From Nissolia schottii (Eukaryota > Streptophyta > Magnoliopsida > Fabales > Fabaceae), in NCBI GenBank assembly GCA_003254905.1, contig QANU01008832.1:146800-210799 (forward strand): a stretch of DNA of 64,000 nucleotides, in the 5' to 3' direction. Position 1 is the first letter of the stretch. Every line of letters starts with the position of its first letter. Below are positions 24,286 to 38,045 of this stretch, in pieces. A program made the position numbers and the translations under genes. The notes under the pieces were generated by a model. The model was not told where the DNA came from. It saw only the letters and a program-made list of their open reading frames with translations, and did no database searches.

Positions 24286-27200
24286 ATGGCCAATGCATCT
24301 GGGTTCTTCACTCCTTCAGTCCCCAAGTTGAGAGTGAGGGTTCCCTCTCTCATAGCCATCCATCGATTTGAAAGATTCTCCGCCAAAGTTGTTTGCTTTG
24401 GGGCCGTCGAAGGAGCTGACAAGCATGCTTCCACTACTTCCCCTTCCCAATCTCGGATACCCAGGTCAATTTTCCTGTTTCTTTCCCCATCTAAATTGAT
24501 GCAGTTGTTCCAAAGATTTGATTTTGAATCTTTTACTTAGACACCCCCAACAATTTTGCCATACTCATTCTAGGTTATGAAATCAGTCTTTTCCCTATGA
24601 TTATGATCTGTCTTAAGCCAAACATGGCGCCTAGAAGCAGGGAGAGGGACGCTTGTTAATGTTATTTGGGATGTCAATCAGATTGTTCCATTATGTTTCT
24701 CTCTTATATTTATGTAATTCAAGTTTCTATACTTTACAGGCTGGTCAGGAATGGCTGCAAGTTAGTTGGATGTGGTTCTGCTGTGCCAACTCTTCAAGTT
24801 TCTAATGACGACCTTTCAAAATTAGTTGATACTTCGGATGAATGGATATCTGTTCGTACAGGGATTCGTAGGCGACGAGTTATTTCAGGTTAGTTTTTGG
24901 TGTTCATTGATGCTAGTGACATAAACATTGGGTACATTGGTTAGAGTATGCTGCCTGCTTTCATCTTAGGCCCTTGGTGGAAAATGTCAAGGGTATGGGT
25001 CCACAAATGGGAAAATCAAGGTTTCATGGGGGTGAAGTTGTAATTTGTGGAGCAATGCCAGCTTTTCCACGTAATTGTTTTCATGAGATGATCCCACAAA
25101 TATATATAAATCAATGCTTGTTTAAAATCCTTTTGAAAGTTATCTGATATAGGATGGTGATGGATCTGGCTTGCTATTGCTTGATGTTGTGCTTGCAGGC
25201 AGAGATAACTTGACAACTTTAGCGGCAGAGGCAGCTAGGAAAGCCCTTGAGATGGCAAAGGTTGACCCTGATGATCTTGACCTAATATTGATGTGCACAT
25301 CTACACCTGAGGATCTTTTTGGTAGCGCTCCGCAGGTATGGGTTCAGGATGCATCTTATTGAGAATAGTTCTTTACATTCTTCCATTATCCATAACCTTA
25401 GCAAAGTAATGTGTATCTCTACATAAGCATAGTTTAAGCGATTAATTAATGGAGAATTTGATCAAATCTGATGTTGCAAACTTCCTCTTGCTAATGATTG
25501 AATATTGAGCCTGTTACTGTACTCATTATCTCTGCAAGACTGGGTATCTAATTTTTGTCCTCTTATCCTCCTCTACTATTTTTACTGATGTTTTGAGTTT
25601 CAGATTCAAAAACAACTTGGCTGCAAAACAAATCCATTGGCTTATGACATTACAGCTGCATGTAGCGGATTTCTCTTGGGTTTGATATCAGCTGCTTGTC
25701 ACATTAGGGGTATAAATCTGTTTGATTTGTTGACTTAATACTTACTAAATGTTGTGGAAATCATTGCTATTTCTCTGTGCGAATGCAGGAGGTGGATTTC
25801 GTAATGTTCTTGTTATTGGGGCTGACGCTTTGTCACGACATGTTGATTGGACTGATAGAGGGAGCTGTATTCTTTTTGGGGATGCTGCTGGTGCTGTACT
25901 AGTGCAGGTAATCGTATATCTTCCTGGCTTTGTCCAACATCAGTAGCTTTAGTCAGTTACAAATTTGGATGTTGTTTCTTGGCCAATACTATTAGTTTAT
26001 TGATTATTATTTTTTCTTTGTTTAAGATGAAGGCAAGGTTGAGAGTCTTGTGTAAAATTTATGATGATGAGAAACTGTTGTCTTAGTAATCCTTAAACTA
26101 ACACTTAAAGATTAATAATAAAATATTATGTTCTGAGATGTAGCCTGCTGTCCTAGGTTTTCGCAAGCTTTTATTGTTGCTTAAGAATGACAGTGAGCCG
26201 ATGCTGTTTTTCTTCAAGTCTTCAACAAGAAGTCATTGCTTCATTGCCAAGGGATATAAATTGATGTCATTGATTCATTGTTATGATTACATTGTAGGCC
26301 TGTGACAGTGAGGCAGATGGCTTATTTAGTTTTGATTTGCATAGTGATGGCAGTGGTCAAAGGTATGTACTTCTCATTATGGAGAATTGTTGTTCTCTTC
26401 TTTCTGTCAGCTAGATAATTAAACACCTATTCTCACTTCATGCAGGCATTTGAATGCTGCCATTGAGGAACACGAGTCAAATAAAGCATTGGATTCAAAT
26501 GGATCTGTGTTAGAGTTTCCTCCGAGGAAGTCCTCATACTCATTCATTCAAATGAATGGCAAAGAAGTCTTCCGCTTTGCTGTAAGATGTGTACCGCAGT
26601 CAATTGAGTCCGCCCTTGAAAAGGCTGGCCTTCCTGCATCTTGCATTGATTGGTTACTTCTCCATCAGGTACAGATTTTGGATTAATATAAATTCTTATA
26701 GATATGATCTATAAGATATGAATTTTCATATCCAACAGTAGATTTTGTTGGGGAATGATTCTGATTTTTCATGTATATATGATGGGTGGACAAAACGGAA
26801 ATATACTTTTACTTCCATTTTCCGTGCTTGTGATTTATGGCATTGCTGGAAGATACAAGGCAACTTGTGCTTAATTTTTGTGTCCTCTCTTTTTCTTGCT
26901 AAAGTAGTTGGTAATCCCGATGTCAAGTTATTCATACTTTAAAAGGGTGGGAAACCTGAGCTATTCGTGAAATCCAGCAAATTAGTTATCTGCACATCAT
27001 TATCACTTTGATGAATGGCAAGATCACTTTTATGATTTGGCATAGACTATAATTCAAGTGAACTTTGGAATTGCGTAGCATACATGATAATATATCTTAA
27101 TTTGAGAAAGGAGTGTTGCATACACTTACAGTGCCTTTCTTCTTGTTGAGTGCAGGCAAACCAGAGGATTATCGATGCAGTTGCCGCTCGCCTAGAAGTT

Positions 27201-27377
27201 CCCTCGGAACGGGTGATATCAAATTTGGTTAATTATGGCAACACAAGTGCAGCTTCCATCCCCTTGGCTCTAGATGAAGCAGTTCGAAGCGGGAAGGTTA
27301 AGGCAGGCCAAACTATTGCAGCAGCTGGATTTGGTGCTGGTCTTACTTGGGGTTCAGCGATTGTTAGGTGGGGCTGA
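24286..27377 (+). CDS. KASIII: 3-oxoacyl-[acyl-carrier-protein] synthase III (KAS III), plastid
   Basis: KAS III starts fatty-acid synthesis in plastids by condensing acetyl-CoA with malonyl-ACP. Eight exons give 399 residues in frame: 24286-24464, 24740-24888, 25199-25335, 25604-25709, 25789-25907, 26298-26362, 26446-26668 and 27156-27377. The first exon is rich in Ser, Thr and Arg and fits a transit peptide ([10 protein letters not shown]...). The mature enzyme starts near [16 protein letters not shown]. The catalytic triad is complete: Cys175 in TAACSGF, His325 in LLLHQ (followed by ANQR) and Asn355 in NYGNTSAAS. The C-terminal glycine-rich [16 protein letters not shown] is also intact. 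Length matches plant KAS III. No lesion was seen. It may have another plastid gene, ACR11, as its downstream neighbour by chance only. Confidence 0.95.
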
Positions 27378-28547
27378 CAGCTGGCTGGACTGCTAACAGA
27401 GAAGAAATTTTGGGTGCAAGTGCAGCTGCCCAAATAACCCCTGCTTTCTTACAAGAATTTTGAAACCGGGGTTTTGGGAAGGTTGCAGTGGAAAACAGAA
27501 ACATGAAGCACTCCATCAAGGTGTTTTTATTTTTTATTTTTTGGCCTTCAATTCAGTCTCTCTCCTTCTTGGTCAGGTCATGTTCTATGGAGTACAATTT
27601 TCCTTTTAGAGGTAATGTATTTGTTGTCATTCAGATTGATTTTAGACGAGGCTTACTATTTTTATTTATGTTTCTCAATGCAATGGGACTTGTAAATAAA
27701 TATGCGGCACACTATGCGTCTGCTTGCTTGTACTCTAATATTGAGAATCGTAATATTTGTCAACACCAGGCAACGACGTAATTTATATATTTGTCTTAAT
27801 GATTCAATATTCGTGGACGAACATTGCAGCCAGGCCAGCCAACCTTATACATGTATGTCATCAATCCATGCAGTTTTCGTATTTTGGTGAGCTCAAAAAG
27901 CTTCTTCTGAATGACAGCGATCCTTTATGGATTTACTCAGCAATAGAGTTGAATGAGAAGAAAACTTCAACACCAAGTAAATAAATAAATATCATAACAA
28001 CTTGTATGTTAATGTCGAGAATTGCAGGGGAAGGTTTCTGTAGATATATGTACACACATGAAAAAGGTTATTATTTTTTTTATTTTTTATAAAAGTAATT
28101 CTTTGTCACGACAATGCTAAATGATTAATTGTTATCAACCATACCGCTCTTGATGGATTTTTTTTCTTTTTCCAAATAATAATAATAATAGTAGTAAATG
28201 ACATTAATAAAGTGAGGAGGGAGGGACCCCTTTTATCTATAATGTGGTACACTGGATTCACAGAAATCTATATTCTCCACCAAAGGCGTCGCTGTTGTTG
28301 TGGTTGTCCGAATGCATTAAAGCCAAGAAGATTATGAATGGACGTCACAGATTTACTTAAAGATAGATAGATAGATAGATAGATAGAGATGAATGGAATG
28401 CACTCTCTTCTTCGCTTTTCCCATTCATCTCTCTTTTCTCCTCTGATTTGGTTCCTCTCGTAAGTTTTTTAATTCTTCTCACTTTCTCAACCCCTTTGTA
28501 TCTCTGATCAAGTTATTACCTTGAGAGAGAGAGAGAGTAATAAAAAA
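27378..28547. other. Spacer between KAS III and ACR11
   Basis: It holds the 3' untranslated region of KAS III and the promoter side of the ACT-domain gene. A (GATA)n microsatellite lies at 28361-28386, and a short (GA)n run precedes the ATG at 28548. Open frames near 27488-27984 show no recognisable protein. Confidence 0.5.
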
Positions 28548-31197
28548 ATGGCCGTGACCATGGGTGCTTGCAGTCTTGGACTTCACTTGAGTACTGCTGC
28601 TGATCATAATAGCTGCTTGAGACCTTTGGAAAAAGCCATTACCAGCGCCCCTCTCTTGAAGGCCTCCTCCTCTGTGCTTGATGCTACTTCTTTTAAACAA
28701 CCGTGTTACATTCTTCACAAAACAAGGTATGCATGATAACTGAGAACTGTTTATATAGGATAAGGTAACACGCACACACACACACACATATATATGTATG
28801 TTAGTCTCAAATATTCTTTTATGAAAATTAAGCTTGGAACCTGTTACCTGCTAGCTTAATATCTTCAATTATGTATGGATTCTACACCCACCCCTTTCTT
28901 ATCTTATATTTCTTTCGGAAGATTCATACTTGTATATGTATGTACATTTAACACTCGAAAAGTGAGTGATAGATGCTAGCTAGGACTGCACTACTACAAA
29001 TGATGTGTCCATTTTCTGTTAATTGTATGTAACCATTTTCTCAGATTGTCATCCTCACGAATTACAATCATCCCCCGAGCAACACCTGTTACTGATTTGG
29101 AGGTATTTATTTACCAAAATCTATCGAAACATGGTTGTTGACTTGTCATTCATTGCATATTGTTGAATAGGCACTGCAGCATTTCATTTCATTTCATTTC
29201 ATTTTTTTTCCTCTTTCTCGTGCTTGTATATGTGGCTCTCATCATCACTGAAATGAAACATTTGCTTGTCAACTGCCTCGGTGGACAAAATAACAGGATG
29301 GAAATCAAGGGGGCGATGCCGATACGATTCCTACTCCGGTTGTCATAATTGATCAAGACGCTGATCCAGATGCAACTGTGGTGGAGATCACCTTCGGCGA
29401 TCGGCTTGGGGCTCTTCTTGACACAGTAAGCCATTAATCTCCCTTATCTGAAATCATAAATTTGGTGATCATGTTTACTTATCTGACACCTCAACCTCAT
29501 ATACAATTTGTGGGGTAAGTAGTTTCCTATTATGCATTATATCTTCTTATTTCATTTGAGAGATAAACAGACAGATAGTGGATCTGATGAGCATTAAAAA
29601 CATTAATGTTGGATTATGTTATTCAACAGATGAATGCATTGAAAAACTTAGGGCTCAATGTCGTTAAGGCAAATGTCTTTCTGGATTCCTCCGGCAAGCA
29701 TAACAAGTTTTCCATCACGAAAGCGTATGTAGTATACTCCTACGAACCAAGTTCTAAATTAGAGAGATTCTCTAGTAATATTCATATTGGATATGCCGGT
29801 GGAACTTTGTTTGTAGTGATACTGGTAGAAAAGTGGAAGATCCAGAGTTGTTAGAGGCAATCCGTTTGACGATTATAAATAATTTGATTCAGTATCACCC
29901 GGTATGCGTCCTCTCAACTATGGCCTTCCTTTCCTCTTATCTTAGGACCCTGATTTGGTTTTAAGTACCATCGGGGAGTTCGATCTGTGCTTTTTAATTA
30001 ATTACAGCTACATGTTTCAAACTGGCACTCTCTGCTCATCAACTCAAGGAATCAAGTGCCCAATTGGCTCTGGGAGCAGCTTTTGGACTTGTGCCTCCAA
30101 AGGAGCAGGTGATATTGAATTTATATACGTCGATTTTTAGCTGCAAAACATGTTCCTTGCTGACCACTTGCATATAAATTTTCTGAATTCAATGAGGTTA
30201 TAAGCCATTCTATGTAAAAGTTTCTTTTTATATTAAAAAGAAAAATGAAATGCCTGTGACATATATTTATGGATTTAATCTTCATGTACTACATCATTAA
30301 AGATGTTTACACCTACATACAATGAATGTGTGGTTAAAGTGTAAAGCATTTTACATTGTATCAAGATTAATGTCTATATTTGTAGTAGCACAACCATCGT
30401 CGTGATAAAAGCCCAAAGTGTGAAGCCTCTTCTGCTTTGTGTTGCTTGGCATTCACGGAAGCGTTTGGGTGTCTGGCTTTATTGTTTGAATCTGAGTTTA
30501 CGTTATTGTCAACATATTTCAGGTTGATTTGGACATAGCAACTCAAATAACCGTCTCTGATGATGGCCCAGATCGAAGGTAATGCAAGCAAGCATCTGCT
30601 TCTTCCTTAACGGACGTAATAGCTATTGATCTGATCCAAACAGAAAGAAATTGTTACAGTAGCTTTGTTATTTTGCAGTTTGCTCTACGTAGAGACAGCT
30701 GATCGGCCTGGATTACTGGTGGATCTTGTTAAGATTATTACTGACATTAACATTGATGTTGAATCTGGAGAATTTGACACAGAGGTACAATTAGTGTATA
30801 TGTATCATAGTCCTAATTAATTAATCCATTCCAACTCGGGATTTATCAATGTAAATAACAAAATTAAGAACAAGAGAAAAGGGGGAGTGGCAATTCTGAA
30901 AGAAAGCTTGCTTTGGCTGTAAATTACACCTATACAGGGGCTATTGGCTAAAGCAAAGTTTCATGTCAGCTACAAGGGCAAAGCCACCATCAGGCCTCTC
31001 CAGCAGGTATCCATCTATATTCAACAATTTTCTTGAATTAAGAGAAGCCAAAGTTGCTGATATATATCATGCAGTGAAGTGTACGTATTTTAACAAAAAT
31101 GCAACAATATATGTCTGGTGTCGTGGCATGGCAGGTTCTTGCCAACAGCTTGAGGTACTTCTTGAGGCGACCTACCACTGAGGAATCCAGCTTCTGA
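28548..31197 (+). CDS. ACR11: ACT-domain repeat protein of the ACR11 type, plastid
   Basis: ACR11 in Arabidopsis is a chloroplast protein with two ACT domains, linked to control of glutamine synthetase and ferredoxin-dependent glutamate synthase. Ten exons give 299 residues in frame: 28548-28726, 29045-29102, 29297-29425, 29630-29724, 29817-29901, 30049-30108, 30523-30578, 30679-30784, 30938-31006 and 31135-31197. I chose the ATG at 28548 ([12 protein letters not shown]) because it follows an A-rich leader and starts a Ser-rich, transit-like segment. The first ACT domain starts near residue 107 ([17 protein letters not shown]) and includes [15 protein letters not shown]. The second starts near 221 ([16 protein letters not shown]) and includes [18 protein letters not shown]. 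The C-terminus ends in [11 protein letters not shown]. All splice sites are GT-AG, and no lesion was seen. Confidence 0.93.
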
Positions 31198-31822
31198 GTG
31201 CCTTGGCTTCCATCTATTATTACATTACATTTACATACAAGTTGCAAGTTGCAACCAAGTGCTGCTACCTGCTGGACATTCCATCTCTTGTATCTGTCTG
31301 ATGCATGCATTCACATAATTGAATTATATAGTCCCTTATAATTTTCAGATTTGTTTTGACAGCAGAATAAATAAATAAATAAATAAATGAACTCAACTAT
31401 CCTGACTAAACAATCATAAGTTAAAAATCAATCCTCAACTATGTGGTTAACAATAATTTTACTACCTCAGCCAACCCAGGCCATTAAACTTTTACTCCAT
31501 TCACTTCTATTTTTTTTCTATTTTCCTTTATATATTACTAGTAACCTTTTAATTTATTTTTTTTTCTGAAAAGATTTGATACTTTATCATGGATAACTAA
31601 AGTGGTATGAAGTCACACATTCGCATCCTAAAGTCCACTGTATTACCAAAAAGATTATTGACGCAAATTTTTGTATTTAAGTATTTAGAAATGTAGTTTA
31701 TCTAAGTTTAACAAAAGAAATTACCAAGTCAAAGCCATTGAACTCAAACGAAGCCGCCGTAAATATTCATTCACACGTACGCGGATTATGGTCATTAACA
31801 AAATCCATGATTCTCTTGTCTC

Positions 31823-31855
<33 letters not shown>

Positions 31856-32308
31856 CGTTATCAATAAAATTCAATACTATATGAGATCTCTCCGCTTGAC
31901 AAATATCAGCAGCGAGGGTCAACGAAAATTGCAGGCGAAGAGGAGGTAGAATGTGGGACTGCGTCTCTAACTGGGCCAGTTCAGCCCAACCAACGTCCTG
32001 CACGAATCCCCATATGGTCTCTTTCCTTCCATTCCATACACAAAACAAAGCCCAAAGGGCATGATGCTTTGGTGTTCCAAACCCACAAGTTTGGAGGGAC
32101 AATGCCACGTTTTTCCATCTGGGGATGGCCCAAATCATGCTTGTTACACGAAATTAAATTAGCTCTCAATTCTGACTTGGTAAGCGTATGATATATATGG
32201 TTCATACATACATGGACCACGAAGCTCATTGTTAGCAGAGCTCAGGTTGCATTGCATTGTCTGCCAACCATAATTGAAAATGCATTTCAGGAGTCTAAGA
32301 TTTACTCC

Positions 32309-32360
<52 letters not shown>

Positions 32361-33375
32361 TTCCTCCTCTCAAAAGATCTTATTTATTGCATGTCAGAAA
32401 TTTGCAATTAAGTGAATCAAGTATCAACCTCTCCCGTTCAAACTTTTCTGCTACCTACCAAGGCCACCTATTATAATGAAACAAACCTGCTTTCTGACCA
32501 AATGACTAATATATATAATAAGCACACTTGGTTCTGATAATTCTTCAAGTTCTTGTTGTCATTATTATCATTATTATAAGATATATGAAATGGCCACAGT
32601 CGCCTGCCTACCTTGTTGAACAACTAACTCCGTTTGCCCTCTAGGATGGGGACTTGGGCAGCCCTCTGCATCAATTGCCTACCCTACCTGCCAGCGGTCA
32701 TCATGTGAATTTGCAGTATTGGTTATGGTTTGAACGCCTCAGGCTGCCCACTACCTACTTTCAGGAAATCAGTACCGAATATTGGTGTTTGGTGTTTTAT
32801 GCATTCTGGCCAGTTTGGTTTATGTTATGTTAGAATAGAAAAAGGGAAGATCGCACAACCCTTTTCCAATTGGGACTATTCTGTCCAATACATTACATTG
32901 TTTCATTCTAGAGTTGGGAGTTAATTTGGATCAACTGGTACAATTTTATGATCAAATTTACTTTTATTAGGATTGACTGCTCAAAATATCTCTCTGCCTC
33001 GTGCAGATCATGTGCTTTCCTTTCCTTACTTTACTTTATTCCATCGCATGCAATTTCTTAAGTTTCAACAGTAATAAACCTCAGGCTATGAGTAGAATGT
33101 GAACTAAGCGTAAAAGATAAAGGAGAAATTGTATCTACTTGTGAGTGAGTGAGTGAGAGAGAGAGAATTTTTGCAAGAACTTAATTTGGAAGTTTGACAT
33201 GAGCTATCCAAGATCATCTTTATCTTGTTGCTGAAGAGCAATAGAAGATTGAACTGAGGTTGATTAGCAGAAGGATCTAATTCTAATTTTGTCCGCTGTA
33301 TTTACATAATCGATTCGATATTACTATATGCTCTGAAAGAATGATCCAATGATGGAATACTTCGCATGTCCTTAA
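31198..33375. other. Spacer between ACR11 and the WRKY gene
   Basis: The two genes converge, so this holds both 3' ends. Microsatellites are frequent: (AAAT)n at 31365-31388, (TATG)n at 31825-31852 and (ATT)n at 32310-32361. A frame of 123 codons on the minus strand at 31767-32138 has a protein-like look (many Trp) but matches nothing that I recognise. Confidence 0.5.
32310..32361. repeat. (ATT)n microsatellite, about 17 units
   Basis: An uninterrupted run of ATT triplets about 52 bases long. Its length makes it a likely length polymorphism between accessions. Confidence 0.95.
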
Positions 33376-34591
33376 CTAAATCTTGTGCGACATTCTTCCT
33401 GAGATGGCGGCAACAAGTGCTGCCCTGAAATTAGGATCCTTGGTCAAGGAAGTAGCCATCTGTTCCACCAAAATTTGAGGGACAGATTGTGGTGATTCAA
33501 TTTTGGGAATTAGATTCTTAGAGTCGTTGCTGGTGCTGGACTTGGATGTTGGAGGTGGAGCGAGGTTGGTACGGGTGGAGGAGGCCGATGTTGGCTCCAT
33601 CTGACAAGGGAGGGGATGGTTGTGCTCGCCTTCGTAAGTTGCAACCACAACGGATTGATCCTCCACACTTCTTTGCACCTGAATAAGCAGAGCAAAAAGC
33701 GTTTAGCTGGTGATTGGAATTGGAAATGTAAGTCAAGTCTCCTAGCTAGTTAGTTGGTTACCTTCTTCTTGACAGGGCAGGAAGGAGCAAAAGAGCATTT
33801 GAAGTAGGCTCTTGGAGAAGGATTATCCCTTGTGACCTTCTGCCCATATTTCCTCCACTGGTATCCATCTTTGACAATCTGCAAAGCACACGTACAGCCC
33901 TGTCAAAGAAAGAAAGAAAGGAAGAGAAAGAAAGAAAGAAAGAAAGAAAGGAATCAATCTTACAAGGCCTGTGTCAGAAGCTTGGGTCCTGACATAGACT
34001 CTGGAGACTTTAGCCTCCCTGGGCTTCTTGCATGACTCCTCATCGGTCAAGCTGCTCTCGGCCGTTGGCAGAAGATGACGATTGTTGTTGCTGCTCTCTG
34101 ACTTCCTTTTCTTGGATGAGGCACCGGGATTCCTCCCCATGTAATCCATCAAGGTGCCCCGCAGAGTGTTGTAGTTCTCACACATCTCAGCCAGCATTTC
34201 TGTCAACTTGTTGTTTTCTGCACTCACCCGCTTCAGCTCTTGTACCAGCGGGCCACTCTGCTCACAAATAACAAAACAAAGCTTTATCATTATGTCTATT
34301 CTAGATTGCTGAATGTATGTTGACAAATTAAAAAGGATGGGACAGTGTACAACTAACTAACTAACCAACCTCCTCTTTCACGCAAGAGATCCTCATCCCC
34401 ATTGAGATCAAATTGCTTTCCGTCTCCTTTTTCTGAGATCAACGCACAATAATTTCAGAATTAGTATCAAACATTGGTCCCAGATGCATTGTTTCATTCT
34501 CAATACTTACGGGAACTTCTTCATGAACTGATGATCTGCGGGGATTAATGTTGAGAGCCAAACAAGTGTTAATCCGCGAGGAGCAATCCAT
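33376..34591 (-). CDS. WRKY40: WRKY transcription factor, group IIa (WRKY40-like)
   Basis: Group IIa WRKY factors bind W-boxes and act mainly as regulators of defence and abscisic-acid responses. Five exons on the minus strand give 285 residues in frame: 34591-34511, 34432-34370, 34257-33964, 33878-33762 and 33678-33376. Residues 1-27 contain the ALNINPRR motif. A leucine-zipper-like coiled coil follows at about 54-75 ([16 protein letters not shown]). A basic KKRKSES stretch is a likely nuclear signal. WRKYGQK is at 154-160. The zinc ligands are C174, C180, H204 and H206 (C-X5-C-X23-HXH). The intron after KKK at 185 is the VQR-type intron of group II. The C-terminal [19 protein letters not shown] is typical of WRKY40. 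A TATA-like stretch lies about 100 bases upstream of the ATG (34693-34705). An AAAG-type run sits in the third intron. Confidence 0.93.
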
Positions 34592-34853
34592 GCCTGCCAA
34601 ACAAACAACCAGTAGCAGCAGCACCTTTTGAATGAACAAGCCTTAGACTTTGTGAACTAACCAAGTTCTTCGTAATGAAGCGCGCGATACAAGAATATAT
34701 ATAGAGTGAGACAAGAGGACAAGTTGAAGAAGGAAAGTGGATGGAAATTAAGAGGAAAAAGACACATGGGGAATATATCCCACTACTTGAAAAGAGCTGG
34801 CATCTAATTTTGTTTTTTGCTTTCCTTATTTTATTATTATGTATATATGTTTA
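34592..34853. promoter_or_regulatory. Probable promoter and leader of the WRKY gene
   Basis: This is the 5' flank of the minus-strand WRKY gene. A TATA-like run (minus-strand ctatatatattc) lies at 34693-34705. A W-box core (TTGACT on the minus strand) occurs further out, near 35345, beyond the TIR element at 34854-35080. Whether that distant site matters is unknown. Confidence 0.4.
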
Positions 34854-35080
34854 GAGTTCTGCTACATGTACACCAAAAATCATACACCATACATATACCT
34901 CGTACTTATATACATAAAGTTTGTGTTTTAACTCATGTAATGTTTGTGCACTTAATTAAGTATAATTGAGAGTATCATTTACAAATTTGTAATGTTTGTG
35001 CATTCGTGCGAATAAAGTTTGTGCATTATTAATGGTGTATGTATGAGTGTATAAAATTGAGTGTACACGTAGCATTTTTG
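34854..35080. mobile_element. MULE-type TIR element B, non-autonomous, 227 bp
   Basis: It starts gagttctgctacatgtacac, and its other end is an inverted version (gtgtacacgtagcattttt). The flanks atatgttta (34845-34853 and 35081-35089) are an exact 9-bp duplication, the size made by Mutator-type transposases. It is the same length as element A and aligns with it throughout. It has no coding sequence. It has inserted about 260 bases upstream of the WRKY coding start. Confidence 0.9.
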
Positions 35081-35089
35081 ATATGTTTA

Positions 35090-38035
35090 TGTATATTACT
35101 CCAATTTCAACGCACATCACATATAAGTAACTAGTATTACACTAGACAAGATAAGAAGAACATGTCTATCCGCTTATTATTTTTCTAATAATGATATGGT
35201 ACCCAAAAAATCCAAAATAGAAACATGAAGCAAAGCATGAATGTATGTAATGTAGTAATATTAAAAGAATATACTTGATTTGGGACATGTCGGTGGATTC
35301 TTGATACATGGAAAAGAAAAGAATGGAATGGAATTCAAATTTCAAAGTCAAGCCCGCCTTGACAATTCTCCATCAAATAACTTAATAATAATTTAAGACT
35401 ACTTATATTCACTTATGTCGACGTGTCTCTTATTTACGGCTTTTTATTAATATTTTCACGTTGTGTAAAATATGTATTAAGTGAGATGCTGAGATATCAC
35501 ACGATAAGAATGATTTATTATGAAAACAAGATAATTAAAATTTAACAATTAAATTTTACATAATTAATAAATAAATATTAAAATATAAAGTTATGTAACT
35601 TTTAAGTGAATATGTGAATTTAAAAAAAAAAATTAATTATCTGTATTTATATTTTTAAGATTTAATCATTTCACTCAAACAATAAATCACTTCTCATTGA
35701 TGTACCTTTACGTGAGATTGCTAATTTTGTAAGAGACATATAGAAAAATTCAATCCTTTGATTAAGATAAGATATAATTTTACTTTTAACCATAAACTTA
35801 CAGAATTTTTTCCTTTTGGAGAAAAATAGATTAAAAATAAAAATATCCTAGTTAGTTTACTAATAATAATAGTATGTAATATATAATATTGTTACAAACA
35901 ATTTAACGAATTGAGATTATCTTGTGACTCTTATCTCATGATAAGTATGAGGGCTATCAAGGAGGATAAGCATGACAATGATAGTAATGATGTTCTTGAT
36001 CCGGCAAAAGTGATACCAACAAAAACTACTCTAATATCTAAGTATAATAAGTTAAAATGTATCAAAGCATAAATGTGATTCACATTTATATATTATGAGT
36101 GGACAACTTTTATTGTGTTCGTTAAAGTGTTTTGTTACCGCAATCGAGATCATCATGTGACCATTTATATCTCGTGTGAGTGAACACACTCATGATGTTT
36201 CATGAAGACCAAGTACTTCCGTATTTCTTAACGATTATGCAAGTACGTGCTGTTGATTGAGTTACTTACGAGATTTGAGTTGATGATGTCTCGAGCCTTC
36301 TTTATTGGGCCTAGCGAATATTGTGTACAAGAAATAATATATGCTAAAATTTATAATAAAGAAGTAATATGATAGGTGTGCAGAAGTGTTACATTGACCA
36401 AAAGTCATCTTTATTTGTCGTCGTGTGGCTTAGTTTATTAGCGGGGCCCTTGGTTTCTTTCTTGTCGCGATTAGTCTATTACGGAGTAGGTCAATTGTCA
36501 AACATTTTCCACGTTGCCCCTAATTAAATTAGGTTAATAGTCTTGTGTCTGTGATATTTAAAGTAAGTTGGTTAATATAATTATTATTCATTTTATAATT
36601 ACTTAAAATAAGTTCAATATAAGTATACAAATATGGTAGTATTTAAAATTCAGCCAAGACATGAACCTTTTTTAAACAAAAAAAAAAAAAAAGGACTGTA
36701 TCTATCTACCGTGATGGCAGACTTTGCTTATAACTATCGCCTTTCTATCTTCTACGCGCTTCACACACTCCTTTGAAAGATTATGCGCTGTAGACAAATT
36801 ACGTACATATTGTTCATACACTTTGACAATTTCATCTTATGCCAAAAAAATTAGAGAATAATCTTTTATTAATTATGAGATTCAAATTATGAATTAAGAA
36901 GAAGCACATGACATCATTTATATTCATCTACGCAATTTATAAGTAATTGACGCATTTTATTATTGAACTTGATACCTACGTGTGAAATTATTATTTAGGT
37001 GTAATACTACTCTGTTTCACAATGTTTCGCTCCTGTTAATGGTGCCAGGTTCAATCTAATACAAATGATGAAGGTTAGCATTAGACGTTGTAATGCCTCT
37101 TAACAAAGTTTTTATACTTACTATATTATTGATGGAATTATTAGAGAATTATTATGTGTACAATATATTTGTATATAATAAGGAATAATACATGAGTTTC
37201 ATCATGCTCAATTTTTTTTCGATAATAAAACTCATATTTTTAGAAAAAATAATTATCTATTATTATTCCCAGTATGTTCCACACTTTAACATTTTTAAAA
37301 CTATTAAAGGTGAAAAGTCAAGAAGCTAATAGAAGAAAGTAGGAAAAGGCGAGACCCACTGATGGACCATGACCAAATTAATCAAACACCCAATTGGTCA
37401 ATCCATTGAATTGGATCCAGAAAAGGCAAAACCCAAAGTTTCTTACGGCAGGTTCACATTCATGAACGGGTTTAATTTTTCTACAATGTCCACATCCAAT
37501 TAACTGCATCACCCAATTAATCTTTGGAATTCAAATCCTGTGGTCTCACTTCTCATCACATGTCTGAGAAAAAGGCATAGCGTTGATCGAAACACAAGGT
37601 GTAAAGTAAAGCACCGCCACTCTTCTCTGAATCAAAGAAGTGCTCGCTCGCTCGTGTGCTGGACGGACTTCTTGACTTCAAATGTGGCTGACGTCGGTGG
37701 TGGGGTCCCACCCTCTTCATTCGTTGGTTTGGTTTCAATCCCAGTAGGGCTTTGAATTGAATTGATTGGTTCCCTCCCAAGGGAAGAGCAAAACAACAAA
37801 TGAAAATGGAGTATGAAATACATACATAACAAACATTAGAACCATTGCACCCGGATACATATACTATTTGACTTAGCAACGACTTTGGAGATTCTTTTGA
37901 CACCTTCTGTCGCCCATTCACTCCGATCACAACCCTCTAAATTCCCTGTGCATCATGTCATCACTCATAAATTGATATCCAGTTCGGTAGTACCTTTTAC
38001 GAAAGTTATAGATAAAGATTAAAAGAAAAAGAAAA
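35090..38035. other. AT-rich intergenic region without genes
   Basis: I see no coding frame with recognisable content on either strand. The sequence is AT-rich with short homopolymer runs, including an A-run near 36680. Frames near 37540-37930 are short and unconvincing. Confidence 0.5.
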
Positions 38036-38045
38036 AAAAGAGTAA

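Noticed and set aside
31767-32229. Trp-rich minus-strand frames between ACR11 and WRKY
   Set aside because: I could not link them to any family, and there is no splice or start context. They may be a transposon remnant, but I cannot support it.
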